Below are positions 51,479 through 60,281 of a stretch of DNA of 64,000 bases, piece after piece. The position numbers and the translations under genes were made by a program. The notes under the pieces were generated by a model, which was not told the origin of the DNA, did not search any database, and was given only the letters and a program-made list of their open reading frames with translations. Source of the DNA: Angomonas deanei (taxonomy: Eukaryota > Euglenozoa > Kinetoplastea > Trypanosomatida > Trypanosomatidae); contig LR877163.1 of the NCBI GenBank assembly GCA_903995115.1, positions 248,001 through 312,000 of the forward strand, written 5' to 3'. The stretch's first letter is position 1. Every line of letters starts with the position of its first letter.

Positions 51479-53146
51479 ATGTCCTCTCTCCGTAAGACTG
51501 CCATCGTCGCCGCCGCTTGTCTCGCGCTAGCGGTCAAGGCGGACGACTGCGTCCAGTACGACGGCGCCACGTGCACCGCGTGCAAAGATGGCCACTTCCT
51601 CCTGAACGGCCGCTGCTACGACTGCCCCGATGACTGCGACGTCTGCACGGACGGCAACACCTGCACCACGTGCGAGCGCGGCCACTACCTCAGCGGTGGT
51701 CGCTGCCCGGAGTGTGGCTTCATGTGCAATGCCTGCTCCAGCGCGAACACGTGCGACGAGTGTGCTCCGGGTTTCAAGGTGAGCAACGGTGCCTGCGTTC
51801 GCAATGACTGCCCCCTCCTCTGCGTCACCTGCAGTGACGCCAACACGTGCACGGAGTGCGGCAAGGGTTTGTTCGTGTCCAACGGCCAGTGCCGTAACTG
51901 CCCGAATGACTGCGACGTCTGCACGGATGCCAACACCTGCACGACGTGCGACTCCGGTAACTTCCTCTCCAACGGCCGCTGCTACGACTGCCCCGATGAC
52001 TGCGAAGTGTGCACCTCCGCTAACACCTGCGATCAGTGCGAGGCTGGCAAGACCTTCAACGGCGTCCGCTGCGTCTCCAATGGATCTTCTGGTGGTTGTC
52101 CCAACGACTGCCAGACGTGCACGGATGCCAACACGTGCACGGTCTGCGAACAGGGCAACTACCTCTCCAATGGCCAATGCTACGACTGTCTCAACGACTG
52201 CGAGGAGTGCACTTCCGCCACCACCTGCGACCGCTGCGAGAACGGCAAGGTCTTCGACGGCACCCGCTGCGTTCGCAACGGCGGTTCCGGCAGCTGCCCC
52301 AACGACTGCGTGACGTGCTCCGATGCCAACACCTGCACCCAGTGCGAGAGCGGTAACTTCCTCCAGAACGGTCAGTGCTACGATTGCCCTGAAGACTGCG
52401 AAGTCTGCACTTCCGCCACGACTTGCACCACCTGCGAGGCTGGCAAGACCTTCAACGGCGTTCGTTGTGTCTCCGGCTCTGGTGGCAAGTGCCCGAACGA
52501 CTGCGTGACGTGCTCCGATGCCAACACCTGCACCCAGTGCGAGAGCGGTAACTTCCTCCAGAACGGTCAGTGCTACGATTGCCCTGAAGACTGCGAAGTT
52601 TGCACTTCCGCCACGACTTGCACCACCTGCGAGGCTGGCAAGACCTTCAACGGCGTTCGTTGTGTCTCCGGCTCTGGTGGCAAGTGCCCCAACGACTGCG
52701 TGACGTGCTCTGATGCCAACACGTGCACGGTCTGCGAGAGCGGTAACTTCCTCCAGAACGGCCAGTGCTACGACTGCCCCGATGACTGCGAAGTCTGCGA
52801 CTCCGCCACCACTTGCACTCGCTGCGAGGTCGGCAAGAAGTTCAACGGCGTCCGCTGCGTGTACGATAACCCCTCCGACGGTTGCCCCAACAACTGCGCC
52901 GCTTGCACGAAGAGCGATACCTGCGACACCTGCCTGAGCCGTTACTACCTCAGCGCCGGACAGTGCTACAACTGCATTGATGGCTGTGAGCTCTGCTACG
53001 ACGGCAGCAGCTGCAGTCGCTGCGAACTGGGCAAGGTCGTCTCTGGGGGCCGCTGTGTTCGCAGTCCGGACTCCGCTGCTGCCACCGTCAGTGTGCTCAG
53101 TGCGCTCTCTGTCCTCCTCGCCGCTACCCTGACCCTCCTCGCGTAA
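51479..53146 (+). CDS. Cysteine-rich GPI-type surface protein 1 (mosaic)
   Basis: A 555-residue protein. The start at 51479 (MSSLRKTAIVAAACLALAVKA) gives a clean signal peptide with cleavage before DDC; the longer frame upstream is poly-Phe leader. The mature part is about 16 modules of the type C-x2-C-x3-C-x2-C-x5-C-x2-C-x10, often paired as units of 65 residues ending FNGVRC, similar in spacing to furin-like/growth-factor-receptor Cys repeats and to CxxC-rich variant surface proteins of Giardia. The C-terminus is a hydrophobic tail (SVLSALSVLLAATLTLLA) with small residues upstream, as for GPI attachment. Its N-terminal modules match genes 5 and 6, but its leader and C-terminal modules match gene 4. 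Two adjacent 195-bp units (about 52310-52700) are nearly identical. Surface display is inferred. Confidence 0.85.
   Translation: MSSLRKTAIVAAACLALAVKADDCVQYDGATCTACKDGHFLLNGRCYDCPDDCDVCTDGNTCTTCERGHYLSGGRCPECGFMCNACSSANTCDECAPGFKVSNGACVRNDCPLLCVTCSDANTCTECGKGLFVSNGQCRNCPNDCDVCTDANTCTTCDSGNFLSNGRCYDCPDDCEVCTSANTCDQCEAGKTFNGVRCVSNGSSGGCPNDCQTCTDANTCTVCEQGNYLSNGQCYDCLNDCEECTSATTCDRCENGKVFDGTRCVRNGGSGSCPNDCVTCSDANTCTQCESGNFLQNGQCYDCPEDCEVCTSATTCTTCEAGKTFNGVRCVSGSGGKCPNDCVTCSDANTCTQCESGNFLQNGQCYDCPEDCEVCTSATTCTTCEAGKTFNGVRCVSGSGGKCPNDCVTCSDANTCTVCESGNFLQNGQCYDCPDDCEVCDSATTCTRCEVGKKFNGVRCVYDNPSDGCPNNCAACTKSDTCDTCLSRYYLSAGQCYNCIDGCELCYDGSSCSRCELGKVVSGGRCVRSPDSAAATVSVLSALSVLLAATLTLLA
52305..52694 (+). 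repeat. Two tandem 195-bp module pairs in surface protein 1
   Basis: The unit at 52305-52499 recurs at 52500-52694 with very few changes and in frame (65 codons), covering GKCPNDCVTCSDANTCTQCE to the FNGVRCVSGSG end. This points to recent unequal exchange or slippage. Confidence 0.85.
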
Positions 53147-53861
53147 CGGAGAAAAAGAACATCGTCCCCTCCTCTTTTTTTTTTTTTTATATATATGTGA
53201 TTTTAATCCGCCAAGGCTTCTTTTTTATTTATTTTAAATTATAAAAAGAAAACCGTGTCTTTTTTTTTTGTGTTTTCGTACTTTTTGACACACGGCGCTG
53301 TTTTGTCTGTTGTTGTCTTGTAGAGAAGTATGCAAAACAAAAACAAAATAAGAAGGTTTCATTTTTATATAGTTTTCTCTACTCGTTGTCTGTCAAACCC
53401 TCCAATTTGTGAACGCTCTGTACACGACGTTAGAAAAACTGCAAAAAAAATTACTAATCGGAAAGGATTCCGGGGGGAGAAGGTCCACACCGTACAGACT
53501 TCTTTCCCCTTTGTGTTCCATTGATTTTTCCACATGTTGTTTTTCCTATAAGATTGATAAAATTCAAAAAAAAAAAAAAAAAAGATATGAAAAAACGTAG
53601 AATAAAGGGTAAAAAACATTGTTTTTTTTTTTTTTCCATTTGTTCTCCCTTTTACCTCCCTCTCCCCGCCAAAGAATGAAAAAAAAAAAAAAAGAAATCC
53701 GTGTAGGTGAAAAATACTGTATTTCACTATTTCGTTAAAGATCTTGTGACATCACTTCTTTTGCACTCCTTATCTTTCTTTCTACGTTCTTTTTTCCAAA
53801 AAAAAAAAAAAGGTTTTTTACGCTTTTCTACCGTTTACTACACTCTCTTTAATATCTCATC
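53147..53861. other. Intergenic region of the Cys-rich array, 1-2
   Basis: Holds array element copy A (53270-53520), then A/T runs and a C/T tract (53760-53790) before the start of gene 2. No gene seen. Confidence 0.7.
53270..53520 (+). repeat. Array intergenic element, copy A
   Basis: First of seven copies of a 240-270 bp block. Shared landmarks are a TACTTTTTGACAC box, GCTGTTTTGTCTGTTGTTGT, GTAGAGAAGTATG, a TTTTCTCTACTCGTT box, a GACGTTAGAA box, and a final CCGTACAGACTTCTTTCCC. It starts 124 bp after the gene 1 stop. Confidence 0.85.
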
Positions 53862-54179
53862 ATGCCCTCTCTGCGCACCGCTGTGATCGCCGTCGGCTGT
53901 CTCGCCACCCTTTCCGCGAACGCCGACAAGTGCCTCACGTACGACTCGTGGAAGTGCACTTCCTGCGCCTCTGGCAACTATCTCAGTGATAATCGGTGCT
54001 ACGACTGTCCGTCTGGCTGCTTGGCGTGTCAAGGCGCTAATTCTTGTCAGCAATGCACGACGGGCACGCACTTCAGTGGTGGCCGCTGCATCTCCTCCGT
54101 GCCCTCGTCGGCCTCGTCGACCAGCGTGATTGGCGCGGCAACTGTACTCCTCGCTGCCCTCCTCGCTATCGCCGCGTGA
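53862..54179 (+). CDS. Cysteine-rich GPI-type surface protein 2 (short)
   Basis: A 105-residue member with an intact frame: signal peptide MPSLRTAVIAVGCLATLSANA, cleavage before DKC, about two and a half Cys modules (CTSCASGNYLSDNRCYDCPS, CLACQGANSCQQCTTG), a Ser-rich stalk and a GPI-type tail (TSVIGAATVLLAALLAIAA). The leader and tail differ more from the other members than these do from one another, and its downstream intergenic element is also the most diverged, so it is probably an older copy. It may be the minimal functional unit of the family. Confidence 0.8.
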   Translation: MPSLRTAVIAVGCLATLSANADKCLTYDSWKCTSCASGNYLSDNRCYDCPSGCLACQGANSCQQCTTGTHFSGGRCISSVPSSASSTSVIGAATVLLAALLAIAA

Positions 54180-54354
54180 TCGCGAAAACAAAAGAAAAAA
54201 AAAAAAATAAGAATGAAAAAAGCTTTTTTTTTTTTTGTGTTTTAATTTCCCTATTTCTTTTATTTTATTTATATATTTGTATGCCGGTTTACGCTGTCCA
54301 ATTTTTTTTATTATTTTCAAAAAAAAAAAGTTAAAATACAAATATTTGTTTTTT

Positions 54355-54592
54355 TGTATGTTTTTCACACGCGGTGCTCTTTCGCCTGCCGTGACCCAGT
54401 AGAGTTTTTAAAAAATAAGAAAAAAAAAGGGGGGCAACAGAGGGGAAAAAAAAAGGAAAGTTTCGTTTTATTTTTATATCGTTTCTCTACTCGTTAACCG
54501 CTTTACCATCTCATGGAAATGGCACACGACGTGAGAAGAAACCCCAACCGACTAACCGGAAAAGGAGTTCAGAGTTTTTGAAAAGAAAGTTC
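54355..54592 (+). repeat. Array intergenic element, copy B (diverged)
   Basis: Keeps TTTTTCACACGCGGTGCTCT, a TCGCCTGCCGTG box, TTTCTCTACTCGTTAACCG and CACACGACGTGAGAAGAAA, but has several changes and an A/G-rich insert. It lies 175 bp after gene 2. Confidence 0.65.
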
Positions 54593-54884
54593 AAAAAAAA
54601 AAAAAAATACAATTTTCTTTCTCAATTTCTGTTTCTCCTCCCCTCTCTTCCCTTCCCTGATCATTATATATTTGGAAAAAATAATAATATATAATTGAAC
54701 TGAACAAAGGATAAAGTACATTTTTTTTTTTTTTGATAGTTATTTTTTTATTATTTTGATATTTTTACCCGACAAAAACAAAAACAAAACAGAAACAAAA
54801 TTAGTTGATGAACATCCCGCCATTCGTTACTTCTACTTGACGTGTATGCTGTACTGCCCTATTCTCTCTTTTTTGTTTCTCTTA

Positions 54885-54932
54885 CTGTGTAGTTTTTCGC
54901 ATTCCTACTATCATAACAATCTCAAAAAACAC
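54885..54932 (+). promoter_or_regulatory. Shared 5' flank of MSSLRK-type genes, copy 1
   Basis: TAGTTTTTCGCATTCCTACT and TATCATAACAATCTCAAAAA directly before the ATG of gene 3, repeated before gene 4 (55894-55942). The similarity runs on through the leader peptide for about 200 bp. Confidence 0.75.
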
Positions 54933-55343
54933 ATGTCCTCCCTTCGCAAGACTGCCGTTGTGGCCGCCGCTTGCCTTGCCACCCTTGCGGTGCAGGCAGA
55001 CGACTGCATCCGATACAACGGCCTGACCTGTGTGCAGTGTGAGCGCGGTAACTACCTCAGTGGTGGCCGCTGCTACGACTGCCCGAATGACTGCGATGTC
55101 TGCACCGACGGAGCGACCTGCACCACGTGCGAGAGCGGTAACTACCTCTCCAACGGCCGCTGCTACGACTGCCCTGAGGACTGCGATGTGTGCACTTCTG
55201 CTGGTACCTGCGACCGCTGCGAGTTCGGTAAGAATTTTAACGGTGTCCGCTGCGTTCGCAACGGCATGAACTCTGCCTCCACGGTGGGTGTGCTGGGTGC
55301 CGCCTCTGTCCTCCTGGCTGCCGCCCTCGCCGTCGTCGCGTAA
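54933..55343 (+). CDS. Cysteine-rich GPI-type surface protein 3
   Basis: A 136-residue protein with an intact frame. I choose the ATG at 54933 (MSSLRKTAVVAAACLATLAVQA) because it gives a signal peptide of family type; the frame open upstream is spacer. Four Cys modules follow (CIRYNGLTCVQCERGNYL, then CYDCPNDCDVCTDGATCTTC and CYDCPEDCDVCTSAGTCDRC), ending FNGVRCVRNG, then the tail NSASTVGVLGAASVLLAAALAVVA. Its first 200 bp and 5' flank are nearly identical to gene 4, so gene 3 looks like a contracted copy of a longer member, or gene 4 an expansion. Confidence 0.85.
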   Translation: MSSLRKTAVVAAACLATLAVQADDCIRYNGLTCVQCERGNYLSGGRCYDCPNDCDVCTDGATCTTCESGNYLSNGRCYDCPEDCDVCTSAGTCDRCEFGKNFNGVRCVRNGMNSASTVGVLGAASVLLAAALAVVA

Positions 55344-55447
55344 TGCGAAAACACTTTTTTTTTTTTTTAAATATATATTTTACTATATTCCTCCAATTTC
55401 TTTTCTCTTCACATTTTCAAGTGTGATAAACATATCTTTTTTGTGTT

Positions 55448-55689
55448 GTGTTTTCCTACTTTTTGACACGCAGCGCTGTTTCGTCTGTTGTTGTCCCGTA
55501 GAGAAGTATGCGAAAAACCAAACAAAACAGAGAGTTTCTTTTTTATTTTATATATTTATAGTTTTGCCTACTCGTTACCGATCTACCATTTGAGCGGTGT
55601 ACGGCGTAGACAAAACTCTAATCCGAAAGGAATTCGAGAGCTTGGAGAGAAGGTTCATCACGTACAGACTTTTCCCCTTTGCGTTCCCA
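55448..55689 (+). repeat. Array intergenic element, copy C
   Basis: Close to copy D: CTACTTTTTGACACGCAGCG, CTGTTTCGTCTGTTGTTGTC, GTAGAGAAGTATGCGAAAA, then the CTACTCGTTACCGATC box and CACGTACAGACTTTTCCCC. It lies 105 bp after gene 3. Confidence 0.85.
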
Positions 55690-55893
55690 TTATTGTCACC
55701 CGAGGCATATAAAAAGAAGAATGAAGGGTGACAGACGGTAAAATAAACATTTTTTTTTTTTTTTTATCAAACATTATGATTTATCTTCCTTCCTCTATTG
55801 AATTGACATATTAAGGTACTGTGTCGAACTGTATTGCTGTTTTATGCGATAATGGGCCCACTTTTACAGACAGACTATTTCCTTTTTCTCTTA

Positions 55894-55942
55894 CTGTATA
55901 GTTTTTCGCATTCCTACTATCATAACAATCTCAAAAACACAC
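55894..55942 (+). promoter_or_regulatory. Shared 5' flank of MSSLRK-type genes, copy 2
   Basis: Near-identical to 54885-54932, immediately upstream of gene 4. Confidence 0.75.
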
Positions 55943-57914
55943 ATGTCCTCCCTTCGCAAGACTGCCGTTGTGGCCGCCGCTTGCCTTGCCACCCTTGCGG
56001 TGCAGGCAGACGACTGCGTCCGATACAATGGCCTGACCTGTGTGGAGTGTGAGCGCGGTAACTACCTCAGTGGTGGCCGCTGCTACGACTGCCCTGATGA
56101 TTGTGATGTTTGCACCAATGGCTATACGTGCACGACGTGCGAGGAGGGGAACTTCCTCTCCAACGGCCGCTGCTACGATTGCCCTGATGACTGCGATGCC
56201 TGCACTTCCGCTAACACCTGCGACCGCTGCGAGCCCGGCAAGACCTTCAACGGTGTCCGCTGCGTCTCCGGTGGGTCCCCTATCCGCTGCCCCGACGACT
56301 GCCTGACTTGCACGGATTCTAACACGTGCACTCAGTGCGAGAGTGGTAACTACCTTCTGAACGGCCGCTGCTACGACTGCCCTGATGACTGCGATGTTTG
56401 CACTTCTGCTGGTACCTGCGATCAGTGCGAGCCTGGCAAGACCTTCAACGGCGTCCGCTGCGTCTCCGGTGGATCCTCTACGCGCTGCCCCAACGACTGC
56501 CTGACGTGCTCCGATGCCAACACCTGCACTCAGTGCGAGAGCGGTAACTTCCTCCAAAACGGTCAGTGCTACGATTGCCCTGATGACTGCGACGTTTGCA
56601 CCGACAGCCGTACCTGCACTGTCTGCGAGGAGGGCAACTTCCTCTCCAACGGCCGCTGCTACGACTGCCCTGATGACTGCGATGCCTGCACTTCCGCTAA
56701 CACCTGCGACCGCTGCGAGCCTGGCAAGACCTTCAACGGCGTCCGCTGCGTCTCCGGTGGGTCTGCCACGCGCTGCCCCGACGACTGTGTGACGTGCACG
56801 GATTCTAACACGTGCACTCAGTGCGAGAGCGGTAACTACCTTCTGAACGGCCGCTGCTACGACTGCCCCGATGACTGCGAGGTCTGCACTTCCGCTACCA
56901 CCTGCAGCCGCTGCGAGACCGGCAAGACCTTCAACGGTGTCCGCTGCGTCTCCGGTGGGTCTGCCACGCGCTGCCCCGACGACTGCCTGACTTGCACGGA
57001 TTCTAACACGTGCACTCAGTGCGAGAGCGGTAACTACCTTCTGAACGGCCGCTGCTACGACTGCCCTGATGACTGCGATGTTTGCACCTTCTGCTGGTAC
57101 CTGCGATCAGTGCGAGCCTGGCAAGACCTTCAACGGCGTCCGCTGCGTCTCCAATGGATCCTCTACGCGCTGCCCTAACGACTGTCTGACTTGCACGGAT
57201 TCTAACACGTGCACTCAGTGCGAGCTCGGCAACTACCTCAGCGGCGGAAAGTGCTACGACTGCCCCGATGACTGCGACGTTTGCACCGACAGCCGTACCT
57301 GCACTGTCTGCGAGGAGGGCAACTTCCTCTCCAACGGCCGCTGCTACGACTGCCCTGATGACTGCGATGTGTGCACTTCCGCCACCACCTGCGACCGCTG
57401 CGAGGCTGGCAAGACCTTCAACGGGGTTCGTTGCGTCCGTACCTCGACGATTCGCTGCCCTAACGACTGTGTGACGTGCACGGATTCTCAGACGTGCACT
57501 GTCTGCGAGAGCGGTAACTACCTTCTGAACGGTCAGTGCTACGACTGCCCCGATGACTGCGATGTGTGCGACTCCGCCACCACTTGCACTCGCTGCGAGC
57601 TCGGCAAGAAGTTCAACGGCGTCCGCTGCGTGTACGATAACCCTTCCACTGGTTGCCCCAACAACTGCGCCGCTTGTTCGACCAGCAATATCTGTGAAAC
57701 CTGCAAGAGTGGCTACTACCTGACGGGCGGAGAGTGCAAGAAGTGCATTGACCACTGCGAGATCTGCTACGACAGCAACACCTGCCATCGCTGCGAGCCC
57801 GGCAAGGTCGTCTCTGGGGGCCGCTGCGCCAGGGCAATCGATGTGACCTCCACGGTCGGTGTGTTCGGTGCTATCTCTGTCCTCCTCGCCACCGCTCTGG
57901 CCATCGTTGCGTAA
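55943..57914 (+). CDS. Cysteine-rich GPI-type surface protein 4, one frame break
   Basis: About 656 codons from the ATG at 55943 (MSSLRKTAVVAAACLATLAVQA) to TAA at 57914. One frame change occurs near 57090: an earlier repeat of the same unit reads TTTGCACTTCTGCTGG, this one TTTGCACCTTCTGCTGG, an extra C. Around the break the Cys modules continue, so it is one gene. About 19 modules are present, with units FLSNGRCYDCPDDCDACTSA and YLLNGRCYDCPDDCDVCTSA alternating, often joined by FNGVRCVSGGS. The C-terminal part (CDSATTCTRCELGKKFNGVR to the end) matches gene 1. The tail is STVGVFGAISVLLATALAIVA. It is the largest family member in the window. Confidence 0.8.
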
Positions 57915-58022
57915 TGCAAAAAATGAAAACGCCTTTTTTTTTTTTATATATATGACTATATTCCTACAAGTTTTTTTTTTAACATATATAATTTCAAGTG
58001 TGATAAACATATCTTTTTGTTT

Positions 58023-58274
58023 TGTATTTTCATACTTTTTGACACACAGCGTTGTTTCGTCTGTTGTTGTCCCGTAGAGAAGTATGCGAAAACAAACAAA
58101 ATAGAGAATTTTTTTTTTTTATATGGTTTCTCTACTCGTTACCGAACCCTCAAACTTGTGAAGCCCCCTGTGCGACGTTAGAAGAAATTCAATTCCTAAC
58201 CCGAAGAAAAAAAGAATCAGAGCACCTGGGAGGGAACGTTCATTACGTACAGACGTCTTTCCTCTTGTGTTTCC
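58023..58274 (+). repeat. Array intergenic element, copy D
   Basis: CATACTTTTTGACACACAGC, GTTGTTTCGTCTGTTGTTGT, GTAGAGAAGTATGCGAAAA, CTCTACTCGTTACCGAACCC and CATTACGTACAGACGTCTTT; 108 bp after gene 4. Confidence 0.85.
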
Positions 58275-58424
58275 GTTTTTTTTTTTGTTTTCTCTTTTTT
58301 GTCCCCTTGAGACTTAAAAAAAAAGAAGTGAAAAATTCGGACAAACGGTAAAGAACTTTTTTTTATTATGATTTAAACACCTTAATGAACCTCCCTTTCC
58401 CCTCGGCAAAGTATGTTAGACAAT

Positions 58425-58579
58425 GATCACAACAACCATTGGCTTCCGTCTCTGTTCTGTATTTTCCTGTTTCGTACTTGCTGCACAGCACCAGAACCTT
58501 TCCTCTTTCTCCCCACATTCCCTCTCGAAAGGTTCTATCGCTTTCTTTCGCTCAACAAACTAAAATACCCATTCCAATC
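58425..58579 (+). promoter_or_regulatory. Shared 5' flank of MFSPRR-type genes, copy 1
   Basis: A 150-bp block with CAACAACCATTGGCTTCCGT, CAGCACCAGAACCTTTCCTC, TTCTATCGCTTTCTTTCGCT, CAACAAACTAAAA and CCCATTCCAATC before the ATG. It contains a C/T tract followed by CGAAAG, a possible splice acceptor. Three more copies precede genes 6, 7 and 8. Confidence 0.75.
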
Positions 58580-59659
58580 ATGTTCTCTCCTCGCCGAACC
58601 CTTCTCGCCGCCGCCTGCCTGACTACCCTTGTGGTGAAGGCGGACGACTGCGTCCAGTACGACGGCGCCACGTGCACCGCGTGCAAAGATGGCCACTTCC
58701 TCCTGAACGGCCGCTGCTACGACTGCCCCGATGACTGCGACGTCTGCACGGACGGCAACACCTGCACCACGTGCGAGCGCGGCCACTACCTCAGCGGTGG
58801 TCGCTGCCCCGAGTGTGGCTTCATGTGCAATGCCTGCTCCGCCGCCAACACGTGCGACGAGTGTGCTCCGGGTTTCAAGGTGAGCAACGGTGCCTGCGTT
58901 CGCAACGGTTGCCCCCTCCTCTGCAACACCTGCAGTGATGCCAACACGTGCACGGAGTGCGGCAAGGGTTTGTTTGTTTCCAACGGCCAGTGCCGTAACT
59001 GCCCGAATGACTGCGACGTTTGCTCCGATGCCAACACCTGCACCACGTGCGAGACCGGTAACTTCCTTCAGAACGGCCGCTGCTACGACTGCCCCGATGA
59101 CTGCGAAGTGTGCACCTCCGCCAACACCTGCGATCAGTGCGAGGCCGGCAAGACCTTCAACGGCGTCCGCTGCGTCTCCAATGGATCTTCTGGTGGTTGT
59201 CCCAACGACTGCCAGACGTGCACGGATGCCAACACGTGCACGGTCTGCGAACAGGGCAACTACCTCTCCAACGGCCAATGCTACGACTGTCTCAACAACT
59301 GCGAGGAGTGCACTTCCGCCACCACCTGCGACCGCTGCGAGAACGGCAAGGTCTTCGACGGCACCCGCTGCGTTCGCAACGGCGCTTCCGGCAACTGCCC
59401 CAACGACTGCGTGACGTGCACGGATGCCAACACCTGCACCCAGTGCGAGAACGGTAACTACCTTCTGAACGGTCAGTGCTACGACTGCCCCGATGACTGC
59501 GAGATCTGCACTTCCGCCAACACCTGCGACCGCTGCGAGCTCGGCAAGACCTTCAACGGCGTCCGTTGCGTGCGGTCCGGCCTGGACTCTGCCGCCACGG
59601 CGGGTGTGCTGGGTGCCGCCTCTGTCCTCCTGGCTGCCGCCCTCGCCGTCGTCGCGTAA
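58580..59659 (+). CDS. Cysteine-rich GPI-type surface protein 5
   Basis: A 359-residue protein with an intact frame. The ATG at 58580 (MFSPRRTLLAAACLTTLVVKA) gives a signal peptide cleaved before DDC; an upstream in-frame ATG at 58439 would put the signal inside the chain and lies in the shared 5' flank, so I reject it. About ten Cys modules follow, including the marker CPECGFMCNACSAANTCDEC and KVSNGACVRN segments shared with genes 1 and 6. The tail is LDSAATAGVLGAASVLLAAALAVVA in two parts, identical to gene 6. Predicted GPI-anchored surface protein. Confidence 0.86.
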   Translation: MFSPRRTLLAAACLTTLVVKADDCVQYDGATCTACKDGHFLLNGRCYDCPDDCDVCTDGNTCTTCERGHYLSGGRCPECGFMCNACSAANTCDECAPGFKVSNGACVRNGCPLLCNTCSDANTCTECGKGLFVSNGQCRNCPNDCDVCSDANTCTTCETGNFLQNGRCYDCPDDCEVCTSANTCDQCEAGKTFNGVRCVSNGSSGGCPNDCQTCTDANTCTVCEQGNYLSNGQCYDCLNNCEECTSATTCDRCENGKVFDGTRCVRNGASGNCPNDCVTCTDANTCTQCENGNYLLNGQCYDCPDDCEICTSANTCDRCELGKTFNGVRCVRSGLDSAATAGVLGAASVLLAAALAVVA

Positions 59660-59788
59660 CGCGAAGAACGAAAAACAAAAAAAAAAAACATTTCTTTTAC
59701 TGATTCATTTATATGTTTTTATTCCCTCATCGTTTTTTTTTTTCTTTTTAATATATAATTTCAAGTGATAAAGATATCTTTTTGTGTT

Positions 59789-60028
59789 GTGTTTTCGTAC
59801 TTTTTGACACGCAGCGTTGTTTCGTCTGCCGTTGTCCTGTAGAAAAGTATGTGAAAAAGTAAACCAAACAGAGCATTTCATTTTATATAGTTTTGTCTAC
59901 TGGCTGCCGACCCATGGTCTTGTGTAGTCTCGTACATGGTAGAAAAACTGCAAAAAAACTAATCTGAAAAGAATAAGAGAGCTTGGGGAGAACGTTCATC
60001 ACGTACAAACTTCTTCCCTTGCGTTTCC
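59789..60028 (+). repeat. Array intergenic element, copy E
   Basis: Almost identical to copy F over its full length; begins TGTTTTCGTACTTTTTGACA and ends CACGTACAAACTTCTTCCC. It lies 129 bp after gene 5. Confidence 0.88.
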
Positions 60029-60138
60029 ATTTTTTTTTTTCTCCTTTTGTTTATTCCCGTTCATTTCTCCCTTCTCCCCTCTTCCCGTTCAAAAAGCTCA
60101 AAAAAAAAAACAAAAAAAAAAAAACAAACAAACAAACC

Positions 60139-60281
60139 AACAACGATTGGGTTTCGTCTCCTTTGTGTGCTTTGTATTCGCTGCGCTCCACTACCACCTT
60201 CCCTCTTTCTCCCCCTATTCTCTCCCGTAAGATTCTATCGTTTTCTTTCGCTTAACAAACTAAAAAACCCCCATTCCAATC
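60139..60281 (+). promoter_or_regulatory. Shared 5' flank of MFSPRR-type genes, copy 2
   Basis: More diverged in its first half than the other three copies, but with the same TTCTATCGTTTTCTTTCGCT, ACAAACTAAAA and CCCATTCCAATC end before gene 6. Confidence 0.7.

Noticed and set aside
58439-58579. Upstream in-frame starts for surface genes 5, 7 and others
   Set aside because: They would bury the signal peptide, and the extra sequence is shared non-coding 5' flank.
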